A stretch of 64,000 nucleotides of DNA from Lotus japonicus (GCF_012489685.1 NC_080043.1:62303920-62367919), one strand, 5' to 3'. Shown: positions 10,241 through 23,674, counted from the stretch's first letter. Translations and numbers: made by a program. Notes: generated by a model not told the origin, from the letters alone.

Positions 10241-11885
10241 GATTGATGCAATATGGTTAGCCAAACAACGAATCGCCCTTACCACGGAAGTGTTTAGCTC
10301 ACAACCCAATCCAACAAAACCATGAGTTAGTGTCGGTCAATACAACACAACTCCCACCACAAAACCCACAAACAAAGCCCAGAGTCTGTGCCGGTCAATA
10401 CAACACGACTCGAACAACACTCCCAAGAGTACTAGAGTACTCGGTGACTTTCAATCATCACCATAGCTCACCTTAGTGGCTTTCCCCAATTCCAAAACTC
10501 TCCAAACCCACAACAAAAGCCGACTTTTCCCCGTCTTTCGTAAATATTTTCCCCTTTAGTTCTCCTATGATTATTCGTTTAGTAAAAACGTTTCGAATTG
10601 AATTAGTCAAGTTATGAGTTTACTTCTCAAAGTCTAAGTCTCCCAGAGTCTCTAGTTTTCGAAATTCTAATCATTCTAAGTTTTCCAAAAACCCTCCAAA
10701 AGAAGTTTCCCGGGGAAAGTCTAAGTATTCAAACGAATCCCAACAAATGGCTAAGCCTCAAACCCCTCGTTTGGACTTGCCTAGGGTTGTTCATCCAACC
10801 CGAAATGTCAAAGATCACCAGATCAATGAATCTCCACTCCGAAGTCGCGTCAAAACGCTCAATCCAACACAACATCAACATCATAAGTTATGAAAACATT
10901 CATAACAATAAACCATCATCATAATCAATATCATAGCAAAGCATAAGTCGAATTTATCGACGCCTACTATGAAATCATAGCTAATATATATGTAAGTTGC
11001 CCTAACCTCGAGCTGTTCCAGCTTCGCAAACAAAGTTCTCCTCAAACAATTGCTCTGAGTCTTCCAAAGTTTCCTCAACTGAACCTCGGAGAAAAACAAA
11101 GCAGAATCCAAACAAAATCGATTAGTTCGATCGCAAAACAATACATAAACGATAGACAAAGCATTAAAGCTTCAGAATAGGACAATCAGGTACGAAAAGA
11201 CAAGTTTTCGAAACCGAAAAACTCCCCCCTAAAGGAAATAGTCCACGGCCTCAAAGGAAAAAGGGCTTCGGCTCTTTTTCTTTGATCAAATCAATTCACA
11301 AGGTAGTTTTAGGGTAAAACTAAGGCAAAGAAACTGTCAGAACAATTTTCGGACAATCGGGCCGAAATACGACTACGCAGGGGCATTTTGGTCCAAAATA
11401 AAGGCTCAAAACTTCAAAGTTATCCGTTCTGAAAACAGATTTGACAGCAACGATCCTCATGACATCCATGACAACAAATCCTAAAGGCACGAAGTCAGAT
11501 TATAGCTTTACGACAATAAAGTTTCGAAATGTGAGACAAAAAGAGTTTTGAGTCAATTTTTCAGATCCTGGACAACTGAATCGCAATCAGAGTTTACTGA
11601 CAGAGGTTTTAGACTCAGGGGAACATAAGGAACATAACCCAAGCGAGAAATCAGAGAAATCGGACAATTTTAGAAAAAGCTCAAAACTTAGAGCACAGAA
11701 ACGACTTCAGAAACGCAACAGAAACAACAATCAGAGGTAGGAATCGTGTTAGTTACCTTGATACCTAGAAGTAGGGACGAACTGCACGGAGATTGGTCAA
11801 GTTTTCGCGAAAATCTCTCCTCCCCCAAGCTCCCCCAAACTCGCGGCCTTGTGTGGTGTTTGTGGAGATATTTTTGCTTTTTCGC

Positions 11886-11895
11886 CTATTTATAG
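11886..11895 (-). promoter_or_regulatory. TATA box of LTR B1
   Basis: Minus strand CTATAAATAG, about 690 bp inside the LTR, with CCCGCGATTTCACCCG upstream. Same position as in LTR A. Confidence 0.65.
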
Positions 11896-12610
11896 GCGGG
11901 TGAAATCGCGGGAAAATGAAAATTTCGCGATTCCGATTTTTGCAGCACGTTCACCAAGGAATTCTAAGAGAGATTCTGGCGTCAGAAATCCAGAACTAAA
12001 AACAAATATCTATGATATGGGAAAAACGATATCGAAAATCTCAAAAGCGGTGTAAGTTAAATCTGTCCCGAAAAACTACTTTTTGCTGTGATCGCCGGAC
12101 GACAAAACTTCCTTCTGAAGAAAGATTGGAAACGTCGAAACAAATCTGGCAACGCGAACGGAATCTTCGTTAGAAGTCCCGAATAGAAAAAGTCTTCATC
12201 CATTGCTCGAAAATAGGGTTTCGAAGCAAAGAAATTAGCGTCGGCGGACATCCGAAAAGTTAAACCTATCGTGCGTACAGTCCAGAGTTCCGAAATGAAA
12301 CGCTGGTCGATGGAAAAATAAAGAGAAACTTTAAATTTTCCAAGAGTTCGAAATCTCACTTAAAACGTTGCTTTAAGAGCGAAATAGCCTATTCTGGACA
12401 TGCTCGCCATAAGGCAGGTGTGCAGACGACTCGCACTAGCTCCGAAAGAAACAACGCCACATTCCTCGAGCAATTCCTGAACTTTCTTCTTCATTAATCT
12501 TTCTCAAATATCAAACTCCTGTCACGCTTACACTGATTCCACGCGTGAGTCAGAAATTAACTTGTTCCGAAAATCCGGGTCTTACAATACTCCCCTCCAA
12601 AAAGAAAGTT

Positions 12611-12887
12611 TCGTCCTCGAAACTCAGAGTTCTGAGAAAAGTCCGGAATACAGTTCCTTGATCTGGTCTTCCAATTCCCCTGTAGCATTGCCCGTGTCAT
12701 TGTTCCTCATAACCTTTACTTAAGCCAGTTGTTTTCCCCTTAACTGTTTCACTCTTCTATCCCCACTGCTAACTGTCGGTGTCTCAAAAGACAAACCATC
12801 ATTCAACTTCATGTCGTCTGGCTCGATCACTTGCGTCGGATCTCTTCTTGAAATGATACCGGTTGGCATTCCGTGAAGTCGCACAAT
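12611..12887 (-). pseudogene. Pol remnant of element B, copy 1
   Basis: The minus strand gives IVRLHGMPTGIISRRDP joined directly to TQVIEPDD, then VKQLRGKQLA, a TAA, VKVMRNNDTG and GELEDQIKELYSGLF. The first part resembles the integrase core; the second resembles the tail after integrase in Del/Tekay chromoviruses. The middle of integrase is missing, with the joint at the same Asp-Pro codons (12837-12842) as in element A. Non-functional. The better-kept tail here (ELEDQIKELY) makes the family assignment firmer than in A. Confidence 0.7.
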
Positions 12888-14968
12888 CTTAGCCACTTAC
12901 TTCTTTACTTTCGGTCGTCCGGAATTCTTCTTAAACTCAGTGCCTCTCTGTCATCTCAAAGTAGATACTCAACTTGTCCTCGTGATCTTTATCTACAGTC
13001 CAAAACTCCACTTGTTCGTTCGATAACTTCTAAACGAATCCTCCCCCTTGGAAACCGCTAGTCCATTAAAACACCTCTAACTTCGTAACTATTTTTACAC
13101 ACACCAAGTAATCAAACTTCTACTTAGTCACTATTCGAATTAAAACTCGACTTATGTCCTTATTCCTTGTCCTTCACTAATCTTATCTCCTTCGACATCA
13201 ATTTATCAACAACTTATAAGATAATCCTCCTCTTAATATCTAACAATCCGTTTTTACCGTCTTCTTCCTCGAAACTTCCCTCACTCAAACCTATTTACAC
13301 TCACTGAAATCCCTAACCCTTCGCACAAATCGAGACTTTTCCTATAGAAGATTACATCATAACTATACCTCAAGGGACTTAACTAGCCATTGACTCTTAA
13401 ACTCTACGAAACTCGTCAAAATATAACAACCTCAGATATTCGTCTTAATACTAACACCTTCCTTTTTGTGACTCAATCACCATCTCGTCAATCAACTTCT
13501 TAATTTCTCAATCAAATTCTGACAAACTTCAAGTCCTACACACCTTAGACAGATATTCATAGATTTAAAACCTAAACCTTCACCAAGTTTGGTCCTCTAA
13601 TGACCTTTAATCCTTCAATACTTCTTAAATGAATATCAGTTTCTTAAAAACTATAACTCCTTCACTTACCCAAACGACCTGACCAGTGTCGTCATGCTTT
13701 CACATCCACAACTTATTATGCTAACATCATTCAAATCTTATCACATGGTCATTATGTCCGCAACCTCATAATCAACATCAATCGATCACCAACCTTAACA
13801 CTCCACACAACCCAGAATTCCCTTACTTCAAGATCCCTCTTATACTACACCTCAATGGTCTTAACCCGAAACTCACCTTCGGGTCTTCAATCTTCTAAGA
13901 TTCAACTCCTATTGTCACACCTACAACCATAAGATCTCCTACTCGTACGTGATTCTCGGCTCTCAAGATTCAATCTTAACCCTAAGATTTCAATCCAACT
14001 TAGTAAATCTCACTTAGTAATCTCAGCATATTTCCTTGGAATCCATATCAACAACCTCAAGTATTCAACTTATGCTAAAACTTTCTTTCTCCAACTTAAT
14101 CATTAATTCAACACTTTTCAAGCGAAAATTCATCTCTTAAGACTATAATGTCTCCACATATTAATCAAACGCTTAGCAAAACTTATTCCTCGAACTCGAC
14201 TATAACAATCTAGTTTAGAGCTAATTCTTCTCAATCTCGCTACCATCAAGGTATCATCTAAAACATGATTAAATCCAACTTATTTAGTCTCTAACAACTC
14301 CCCTCAGCAATCACATAACCTATGACTTCATAACTTCCGAGAAACTACTTAATACTTTTCCAGCACTAAATCTCTTGACTTGGTCTACCTCTACTTGAAG
14401 TAATCACACGAACTAACCAACCAATGTCTATACGACACTCGTCGACTTCCACAACTTAATCTTTTACAATCAAATGCTTAACACGAACTTTCCTCCCAAA
14501 TCCGACTAATCCTCATTCAATTCAAATTCATCTTACCCGTCCTTCTATCAAAGTCCATAACCAGCTGTGATTCCGAATATCACCCCCTCAATAGTAGGTT
14601 GATCAGGCCTAATACATCGAAGGTGGAAATTTAGAAAAACCCACTGGAACAGTCAATGAGTTCCTATCCTCCAGTAGTCACAAATATCCTGATACTAAAT
14701 CCTTTAATGATCCCGCTACGGAACTACACACCCTCAACATGACACGTATACTACCCATACGGAATCTCCCTAAGATTCGTTCTTCAGCTACTAGCTTCCT
14801 CATAATCGCATCGGTGGAAGACTACTTTCTAGACTTAGTGTGTTATTCTAAACCTCGTGTAACTTCTATAGTTAAAACACGAGCGGCAGTCAAATAAATT
14901 CTTAGTAGGTGTAATAACTGTAAGGTCAAAGCTCAAACAGTATAACTAAGTTAGGTGTGTTGCACATT

Positions 14969-16123
14969 CTACGAGAGTAATGATGAGCATGTTGTACTAG
15001 AATGAGAAAGAATAGTTAGAAGGTTACCATCGTTCTTGCACTCACCTCTGGCTAACCCCTCAGCTCCTTCACCGTCCATGATATAAACCCTTCCTCTAGC
15101 AGCAGGGCGCTTTCCCCTTGCAGCATTGACAGACGGCTCCGCCTTGGGTGCCCTACACTGACTGGCGTTGTGCCCCGGTTGGTTGCAGTTGAAACACTTG
15201 GGCTTCGGTTCTGAGCACGCACTTGCATAGTGCCCCAACTTTCCACACCTGAAGCATTTCACATCTTGGATTGCAATCTGGTTTCCCGTTCCTCCAGCAG
15301 CAGCCGTAACCATAGGCTTGTACGATCCTGGGGTAAACCTTTCCCCCACAGGACGCTGATAAGGCTTCTTCATCTGAAACTTTCCTTTTCCTTGATAGCT
15401 CCGGGAACTCGACCTCATTGGTCCCCCAGTTCCAGCCCGGTCCATCCTCCTATTCTTCATCAGTTCCACCTCGGTGGCCTTCTCAACCAAAGCTTGAAAC
15501 CTCATAATCCCCAACGGTCTCACTGAGTCCTCAATGTCAGCTCTCAGTCCCCTCACAAAGCGCTTGCACATATAGGGTTCATCAACCTGATCACGGAAAA
15601 ATCGGAAGTGTTTGGCCAAAGATTCTAACTTAGCAGCATATTCCGGAATAGTCATGCTCCCTTGACGAAGAGTCAGAAACTGCGACTCACGCTCGTCACG
15701 AGCACTATCAGGAAAATACTTCTCCAGAAAGGCGGCACGAAAAGAATCCCAGTTCACCTCAACATGGTTTGCCTCCATCATCCCTCTGGTGCCCCTCCAC
15801 CAGTACTCAGCATCGCCCAGTAGTAGATAAGTTGCCAGGCCCACCTTAGCCCCTCCACTAGTCTGTAGTACTTCGAAAATCTTCTCTACCTCTTGGATCC
15901 AGAGATCCGCCTCGTCCGGGTCAGTCCCGCCCGTGAACTTGGGTGGATTCTGTCTTCTGAAATCATTCAATCCCCTGTTCTGGTCCAGGGCTGCTTCTCT
16001 CTGAAGCCGGTATAGCTCGCGTGCATCCTCAGTAGCACGCCTATGTGCATTGTCATTCGCCTGTACAGTCATAGCTTGGACCAAAGTGGCCACCATCTCA
16101 GCAAGTTGGTTCGCGTTCACCAT
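14969..16123 (-). CDS. gag: Gag polyprotein of element B, copy 1 (384 aa)
   Basis: Intact frame from the ATG at 16123. The retrotransposon Gag domain lies at about residues 90-190 (WWRGTRGMMEANHVEVNWD). Two CCHC knuckles follow, CFRCGKLGHYASAC near residue 288 and CFNCNQPGHNASQC near 307, then GRVYIMDGEGAEG at the point where a protease should begin. It ends without protease. It should form particles and bind RNA, relying on pol from a related autonomous element. The N-terminal two thirds is close to element A Gag, but the knuckles and the linker before them are clearly different. A GAG/GTGAGTGC splice-donor-like sequence lies near the 3' end and is absent from A. Confidence 0.85.
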   Translation of the reverse strand: MVNANQLAEMVATLVQAMTVQANDNAHRRATEDARELYRLQREAALDQNRGLNDFRRQNPPKFTGGTDPDEADLWIQEVEKIFEVLQTSGGAKVGLATYLLLGDAEYWWRGTRGMMEANHVEVNWDSFRAAFLEKYFPDSARDERESQFLTLRQGSMTIPEYAAKLESLAKHFRFFRDQVDEPYMCKRFVRGLRADIEDSVRPLGIMRFQALVEKATEVELMKNRRMDRAGTGGPMRSSSRSYQGKGKFQMKKPYQRPVGERFTPGSYKPMVTAAAGGTGNQIAIQDVKCFRCGKLGHYASACSEPKPKCFNCNQPGHNASQCRAPKAEPSVNAARGKRPAARGRVYIMDGEGAEGLARGECKNDGNLLTILSHSSTTCSSLLS

Positions 16124-16320
16124 GTTCTGTATTCGTTTAGCAAACAGTCAGTACCAATCATAAGATAGTATTATGCATAACTATACAATATGATTAGGTA
16201 GCAACTTCAATCAATTAAAGCGAAGATCGCTTGGCAGACAATCAATTTTTTACTCTTTGCAGAGTCACACAACCTAGCACAGAAGACCTATTCCCCAAGG
16301 ACTCCCAAAAGACTCGACAA

Positions 16321-16332
16321 GCTCTGATACCA
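16321..16332 (-). promoter_or_regulatory. Primer-binding site, array B copy 1
   Basis: Minus strand TGGTATCAGAGC, three bases from LTR B2. tRNA-iMet type. Confidence 0.9.
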
Positions 16333-16657
16333 CAATGTAACACCCCGATTTCCAGGTGTCACTTTAGTAACCAAAAATAATCTTTACGCGGAAAACAGGT
16401 AATTTTTTTCCGATTGATTCCTTTAAATCAAAACGATAAAGAAGTAAAGACAAAACACAACTACTAAACTAACCAATATACATCAAATATAAACATGTAC
16501 AGCCTCAGCTGCACTTCCACGCCCCACACACTCGCAGTGACTCCAAAGTAGTGTGCCCGTAGGCAAATATTTACAGATCCAGAAGTGTGAGTGAGAAAAA
16601 GTATAATTACAAACCACCAGGAGAAAGTCGGCCTCAAAATGGCCTAAGCAAAGACCC

Positions 16658-16966
16658 CTATGGTCCGACTGACTCACTGTGATCCCTCCGTAAGAGAATC
16701 ACACAAAAAGCCATGCATCGGGAACCTACCCTGTCCCAAAAGCAAAACGAATCAGAGCTATTACAGTAACAACCAACTCCAAAAGACTCTAACCACCCAT
16801 ACCCCACACTACTATCATCGACCCTCCCTCGATCAGGCATGAAGTCCGGGTCCTCGTCGAAAGCTTCAGTAATAGTTGTTCCGCTCCGGGTCTTTCCCGT
16901 ACAACGCATCATCACGAACCGGCTGACAGACGCCTGGCAGCAGGCCGACCGCCCAAACACAAACAT
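16658..16966 (-). other. Conserved short ORF in LTR B2 leader
   Basis: Same frame and residues as the leader frame at 9107-9415 in LTR B1. Coding status unknown. Confidence 0.3.
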
Positions 16967-17289
16967 ACAAACAAAGCCAAGGCGCTAGGGTCAACTTACA
17001 GAATACAATAGATATACAATCAACTTGTGATAAAGGGGATATATACATATGTTGTATATATATACATATAGGTTATGTATTGCCTACTCTAAGGTATATA
17101 CATGGCATGTCCTCGAATCTCCTACACAGTTCAATCATTAATACCTAACGATGTTCATCAACATCAAATCATCATAATCTCAACATATGAAGTTAGGTGA
17201 TAAGGTTAGTCAAACAATGTATCGTCCTCCCAACACACCCGTATCCAACTAAACCAATGTTCCCTGTCGTTGGCCTAGGGTAAACGACG

Positions 17290-17666
17290 ATGAAATCTCA
17301 CGCTTCCATGAAGTCTCACGCTTCAATGGGGTCTTACGCTTTCACGAAGTCTCACGCTTCAGTGAAATCTCACACATTCACGAAGTCTCACGCTTCAGTG
17401 AAGTTTCGCGCCTTCACGAAGTCTCACGCTTCAGTGAAGTTGCACGCCTCCGCAAAGTCTCCCGCTTCAGCAAAGGTGTACGCCTCCGCAAAGTCTCCCG
17501 TTTCAGCGAAGGTTCCCGTCTCCACGAGGTCTCCCGCCTCAGTGAAGTTTCTGCTTTCACGAAGTCTCACGCCTCAGTGAAGCTTACTCACTTTCACGAA
17601 GTCTCACGCTTCAGTGAAGTTCCATGCTTTCACGAAGTCTCACGCCTCAGTGAAGCTTCCCGTTCT
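17290..17666. repeat. Degenerate ~30-bp repeats in LTR B2
   Basis: Copy of the array at 9739-10115, shifted by 7551 bp. The 27-bp ACCATTCCCGTTAT repeats follow at 17671-17791. Confidence 0.8.
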
Positions 17667-19436
17667 TCACTATGGATGGACCATTCCCGTTATCCATCCT
17701 GGATGAACCATTCCCGTTATTCATCCTTGGTGAACCATTCCCGTTATTCACCATATGATATGCACAGGTGAACCATTCCCGTTATTCACCCGATTGATGC
17801 AATATGGTTAGCCAAACAACGAATCGCCCTTACCACGGAAGTGTTTAGCTCACAACCCAATCCAACAAAACCATGAGTTAGTGTCGGTCAATACAACACA
17901 ACTCCCACCACAAAACCCACAAACAAAGCCCAGAGTCTGTGCCGGTCAATACAACACGACTCGAACAACACTCCCAAGAGTACTAGAGTACTCGGTGACT
18001 TTCAATCATCACCATAGCTCACCTTAGTGGCTTTCCCCAATTCCAAAACTCTCCAAACCCACAACAAAAGCCGACTTTTCCCCGTCTTTCGTAAATATTT
18101 TCCCCTTTAGTTCTCCTATGATTATTCGTTTAGTAAAAACGTTTCGAATTGAATTAGTCAAGTTATGAGTTTACTTCTCAAAGTCTAAGTCTCCCAGAGT
18201 CTCTAGTTTTCGAAATTCTAATCATTCTAAGTTTTCCAAAAACCCTCCAAAAGAAGTTTCCCGGGGAAAGTCTAAGTATTCAAACGAATCCCAACAAATG
18301 GCTAAGCCTCAAACCCCTCGTTTGGACTTGCCTAGGGTTGTTCATCCAACCCGAAATGTCAAAGATCACCAGATCAATGAATCTCCACTCCGAAGTCGCG
18401 TCAAAACGCTCAATCCAACACAACATCAACATCATAAGTTATGAAAACATTCATAACAATAAACCATCATCATAATCAATATCATAGCAAAGCATAAGTC
18501 GAATTTATCGACGCCTACTATGAAATCATAGCTAATATATATGTAAGTTGCCCTAACCTCGAGCTGTTCCAGCTTCGCAAACAAAGTTCTCCTCAAACAA
18601 TTGCTCTGAGTCTTCCAAAGTTTCCTCAACTGAACCTCGGAGAAAAACAAAGCAGAATCCAAACAAAATCGATTAGTTCGATCGCAAAACAATACATAAA
18701 CGATAGACAAAGCATTAAAGCTTCAGAATAGGACAATCAGGTACGAAAAGACAAGTTTTCGAAACCGAAAAACTCCCCCCTAAAGGAAATAGTCCACGGC
18801 CTCAAAGGAAAAAGGGCTTCGGCTCTTTTTCTTTGATCAAATCAATTCACAAGGTAGTTTTAGGGTAAAACTAAGGCAAAGAAACTGTCAGAACAATTTT
18901 CGGACAATCGGGCCGAAATACGACTACGCAGGGGCATTTTGGTCCAAAATAAAGGCTCAAAACTTCAAAGTTATCCGTTCTGAAAACAGATTTGACAGCA
19001 ACGATCCTCATGACATCCATGACAACAAATCCTAAAGGCACGAAGTCAGATTATAGCTTTACGACAATAAAGTTTCGAAATGTGAGACAAAAAGAGTTTT
19101 GAGTCAATTTTTCAGATCCTGGACAACTGAATCGCAATCAGAGTTTACTGACAGAGGTTTTAGACTCAGGGGAACATAAGGAACATAACCCAAGCGAGAA
19201 ATCAGAGAAATCGGACAATTTTAGAAAAAGCTCAAAACTTAGAGCACAGAAACGACTTCAGAAACGCAACAGAAACAACAATCAGAGGTAGGAATCGTGT
19301 TAGTTACCTTGATACCTAGAAGTAGGGACGAACTGCACGGAGATTGGTCAAGTTTTCGCGAAAATCTCTCCTCCCCCAAGCTCCCCCAAACTCGCGGCCT
19401 TGTGTGGTGTTTGTGGAGATATTTTTGCTTTTTCGC

Positions 19437-19446
19437 CTATTTATAG
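19437..19446 (-). promoter_or_regulatory. TATA box of LTR B2
   Basis: Minus strand CTATAAATAG at the same offset as in B1. This promoter would drive internal region 1. Confidence 0.65.
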
Positions 19447-20161
19447 GCGGGTGAAATCGCGGGAAAATGAAAATTTCGCGATTCCGATTTTTGCAGCACG
19501 TTCACCAAGGAATTCTAAGAGAGATTCTGGCGTCAGAAATCCAGAACTAAAAACAAATATCTATGATATGGGAAAAACGATATCGAAAATCTCAAAAGCG
19601 GTGTAAGTTAAATCTGTCCCGAAAAACTACTTTTTGCTGTGATCGCCGGACGACAAAACTTCCTTCTGAAGAAAGATTGGAAACGTCGAAACAAATCTGG
19701 CAACGCGAACGGAATCTTCGTTAGAAGTCCCGAATAGAAAAAGTCTTCATCCATTGCTCGAAAATAGGGTTTCGAAGCAAAGAAATTAGCGTCGGCGGAC
19801 ATCCGAAAAGTTAAACCTATCGTGCGTACAGTCCAGAGTTCCGAAATGAAACGCTGGTCGATGGAAAAATAAAGAGAAACTTTAAATTTTCCAAGAGTTC
19901 GAAATCTCACTTAAAACGTTGCTTTAAGAGCGAAATAGCCTATTCTGGACATGCTCGCCATAAGGCAGGTGTGCAGACGACTCGCACTAGCTCCGAAAGA
20001 AACAACGCCACATTCCTCGAGCAATTCCTGAACTTTCTTCTTCATTAATCTTTCTCAAATATCAAACTCCTGTCACGCTTACACTGATTCCACGCGTGAG
20101 TCAGAAATTAACTTGTTCCGAAAATCCGGGTCTTACAATACTCCCCTCCAAAAAGAAAGTT

Positions 20162-20438
20162 TCGTCCTCGAAACTCAGAGTTCTGAGAAAAGTCCGGAAT
20201 ACAGTTCCTTGATCTGGTCTTCCAATTCCCCTGTAGCATTGCCCGTGTCATTGTTCCTCATAACCTTTACTTAAGCCAGTTGTTTTCCCCTTAACTGTTT
20301 CACTCTTCTATCCCCACTGCTAACTGTCGGTGTCTCAAAAGACAAACCATCATTCAACTTCATGTCGTCTGGCTCGATCACTTGCGTCGGATCTCTTCTT
20401 GAAATGATACCGGTTGGCATTCCGTGAAGTCGCACAAT
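20162..20438 (-). pseudogene. Pol remnant of element B, copy 2
   Basis: Copy of the integrase/post-integrase scar at 12611-12887, with the same joint (20388-20393) and the same internal TAA. Confidence 0.7.
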
Positions 20439-22519
20439 CTTAGCCACTTACTTCTTTACTTTCGGTCGTCCGGAATTCTTCTTAAACTCAGTGCCTCTCT
20501 GTCATCTCAAAGTAGATACTCAACTTGTCCTCGTGATCTTTATCTACAGTCCAAAACTCCACTTGTTCGTTCGATAACTTCTAAACGAATCCTCCCCCTT
20601 GGAAACCGCTAGTCCATTAAAACACCTCTAACTTCGTAACTATTTTTACACACACCAAGTAATCAAACTTCTACTTAGTCACTATTCGAATTAAAACTCG
20701 ACTTATGTCCTTATTCCTTGTCCTTCACTAATCTTATCTCCTTCGACATCAATTTATCAACAACTTATAAGATAATCCTCCTCTTAATATCTAACAATCC
20801 GTTTTTACCGTCTTCTTCCTCGAAACTTCCCTCACTCAAACCTATTTACACTCACTGAAATCCCTAACCCTTCGCACAAATCGAGACTTTTCCTATAGAA
20901 GATTACATCATAACTATACCTCAAGGGACTTAACTAGCCATTGACTCTTAAACTCTACGAAACTCGTCAAAATATAACAACCTCAGATATTCGTCTTAAT
21001 ACTAACACCTTCCTTTTTGTGACTCAATCACCATCTCGTCAATCAACTTCTTAATTTCTCAATCAAATTCTGACAAACTTCAAGTCCTACACACCTTAGA
21101 CAGATATTCATAGATTTAAAACCTAAACCTTCACCAAGTTTGGTCCTCTAATGACCTTTAATCCTTCAATACTTCTTAAATGAATATCAGTTTCTTAAAA
21201 ACTATAACTCCTTCACTTACCCAAACGACCTGACCAGTGTCGTCATGCTTTCACATCCACAACTTATTATGCTAACATCATTCAAATCTTATCACATGGT
21301 CATTATGTCCGCAACCTCATAATCAACATCAATCGATCACCAACCTTAACACTCCACACAACCCAGAATTCCCTTACTTCAAGATCCCTCTTATACTACA
21401 CCTCAATGGTCTTAACCCGAAACTCACCTTCGGGTCTTCAATCTTCTAAGATTCAACTCCTATTGTCACACCTACAACCATAAGATCTCCTACTCGTACG
21501 TGATTCTCGGCTCTCAAGATTCAATCTTAACCCTAAGATTTCAATCCAACTTAGTAAATCTCACTTAGTAATCTCAGCATATTTCCTTGGAATCCATATC
21601 AACAACCTCAAGTATTCAACTTATGCTAAAACTTTCTTTCTCCAACTTAATCATTAATTCAACACTTTTCAAGCGAAAATTCATCTCTTAAGACTATAAT
21701 GTCTCCACATATTAATCAAACGCTTAGCAAAACTTATTCCTCGAACTCGACTATAACAATCTAGTTTAGAGCTAATTCTTCTCAATCTCGCTACCATCAA
21801 GGTATCATCTAAAACATGATTAAATCCAACTTATTTAGTCTCTAACAACTCCCCTCAGCAATCACATAACCTATGACTTCATAACTTCCGAGAAACTACT
21901 TAATACTTTTCCAGCACTAAATCTCTTGACTTGGTCTACCTCTACTTGAAGTAATCACACGAACTAACCAACCAATGTCTATACGACACTCGTCGACTTC
22001 CACAACTTAATCTTTTACAATCAAATGCTTAACACGAACTTTCCTCCCAAATCCGACTAATCCTCATTCAATTCAAATTCATCTTACCCGTCCTTCTATC
22101 AAAGTCCATAACCAGCTGTGATTCCGAATATCACCCCCTCAATAGTAGGTTGATCAGGCCTAATACATCGAAGGTGGAAATTTAGAAAAACCCACTGGAA
22201 CAGTCAATGAGTTCCTATCCTCCAGTAGTCACAAATATCCTGATACTAAATCCTTTAATGATCCCGCTACGGAACTACACACCCTCAACATGACACGTAT
22301 ACTACCCATACGGAATCTCCCTAAGATTCGTTCTTCAGCTACTAGCTTCCTCATAATCGCATCGGTGGAAGACTACTTTCTAGACTTAGTGTGTTATTCT
22401 AAACCTCGTGTAACTTCTATAGTTAAAACACGAGCGGCAGTCAAATAAATTCTTAGTAGGTGTAATAACTGTAAGGTCAAAGCTCAAACAGTATAACTAA
22501 GTTAGGTGTGTTGCACATT

Positions 22520-23674
22520 CTACGAGAGTAATGATGAGCATGTTGTACTAGAATGAGAAAGAATAGTTAGAAGGTTACCATCGTTCTTGCACTCACCTCT
22601 GGCTAACCCCTCAGCTCCTTCACCGTCCATGATATAAACCCTTCCTCTAGCAGCAGGGCGCTTTCCCCTTGCAGCATTGACAGACGGCTCCGCCTTGGGT
22701 GCCCTACACTGACTGGCGTTGTGCCCCGGTTGGTTGCAGTTGAAACACTTGGGCTTCGGTTCTGAGCACGCACTTGCATAGTGCCCCAACTTTCCACACC
22801 TGAAGCATTTCACATCTTGGATTGCAATCTGGTTTCCCGTTCCTCCAGCAGCAGCCGTAACCATAGGCTTGTACGATCCTGGGGTAAACCTTTCCCCCAC
22901 AGGACGCTGATAAGGCTTCTTCATCTGAAACTTTCCTTTTCCTTGATAGCTCCGGGAACTCGACCTCATTGGTCCCCCAGTTCCAGCCCGGTCCATCCTC
23001 CTATTCTTCATCAGTTCCACCTCGGTGGCCTTCTCAACCAAAGCTTGAAACCTCATAATCCCCAACGGTCTCACTGAGTCCTCAATGTCAGCTCTCAGTC
23101 CCCTCACAAAGCGCTTGCACATATAGGGTTCATCAACCTGATCACGGAAAAATCGGAAGTGTTTGGCCAAAGATTCTAACTTAGCAGCATATTCCGGAAT
23201 AGTCATGCTCCCTTGACGAAGAGTCAGAAACTGCGACTCACGCTCGTCACGAGCACTATCAGGAAAATACTTCTCCAGAAAGGCGGCACGAAAAGAATCC
23301 CAGTTCACCTCAACATGGTTTGCCTCCATCATCCCTCTGGTGCCCCTCCACCAGTACTCAGCATCGCCCAGTAGTAGATAAGTTGCCAGGCCCACCTTAG
23401 CCCCTCCACTAGTCTGTAGTACTTCGAAAATCTTCTCTACCTCTTGGATCCAGAGATCCGCCTCGTCCGGGTCAGTCCCGCCCGTGAACTTGGGTGGATT
23501 CTGTCTTCTGAAATCATTCAATCCCCTGTTCTGGTCCAGGGCTGCTTCTCTCTGAAGCCGGTATAGCTCGCGTGCATCCTCAGTAGCACGCCTATGTGCA
23601 TTGTCATTCGCCTGTACAGTCATAGCTTGGACCAAAGTGGCCACCATCTCAGCAAGTTGGTTCGCGTTCACCAT
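22520..23674 (-). CDS. gag: Gag polyprotein of element B, copy 2 (384 aa)
   Basis: The translation is identical to that of copy 1 (14969-16123): Gag domain, two CCHC knuckles (CFRCGKLGHYASAC and CFNCNQPGHNASQC), and an end at the expected protease start. Start ATG at 23674. The identity of two full reading frames 7551 bp apart shows the duplication is recent or has been kept uniform by exchange. It is the unit next to the outer 5' LTR (23887-27688). Confidence 0.85.
   Translation of the reverse strand: MVNANQLAEMVATLVQAMTVQANDNAHRRATEDARELYRLQREAALDQNRGLNDFRRQNPPKFTGGTDPDEADLWIQEVEKIFEVLQTSGGAKVGLATYLLLGDAEYWWRGTRGMMEANHVEVNWDSFRAAFLEKYFPDSARDERESQFLTLRQGSMTIPEYAAKLESLAKHFRFFRDQVDEPYMCKRFVRGLRADIEDSVRPLGIMRFQALVEKATEVELMKNRRMDRAGTGGPMRSSSRSYQGKGKFQMKKPYQRPVGERFTPGSYKPMVTAAAGGTGNQIAIQDVKCFRCGKLGHYASACSEPKPKCFNCNQPGHNASQCRAPKAEPSVNAARGKRPAARGRVYIMDGEGAEGLARGECKNDGNLLTILSHSSTTCSSLLS

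Larger units (their letters stand above)
8785..12586 (-). repeat. LTR B1 (outer left, 3802 bp)
   Basis: TG...CA boundaries; left edge abuts the TTTTT duplication. By orientation this is the terminal 3' LTR of the array. Confidence 0.9.
12587..16335 (-). mobile_element. Internal region 1 of array B (3749 bp)
   Basis: On the minus strand: primer-binding site, a ~200-nt leader, gag, a ~2.1-kb non-coding stretch (12888-14968) in which I see no recognisable gene, a pol remnant, and the polypurine tract GGAGGGGAGTAT next to the LTR at 12586. Confidence 0.85.
16336..20137 (-). repeat. LTR B2 (middle, shared by both units, 3802 bp)
   Basis: It serves as 5' LTR for internal region 1 and 3' LTR for internal region 2. 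It carries the G variant at 17273. Neither edge has a target-site duplication, which excludes two independent insertions side by side. Confidence 0.9.
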
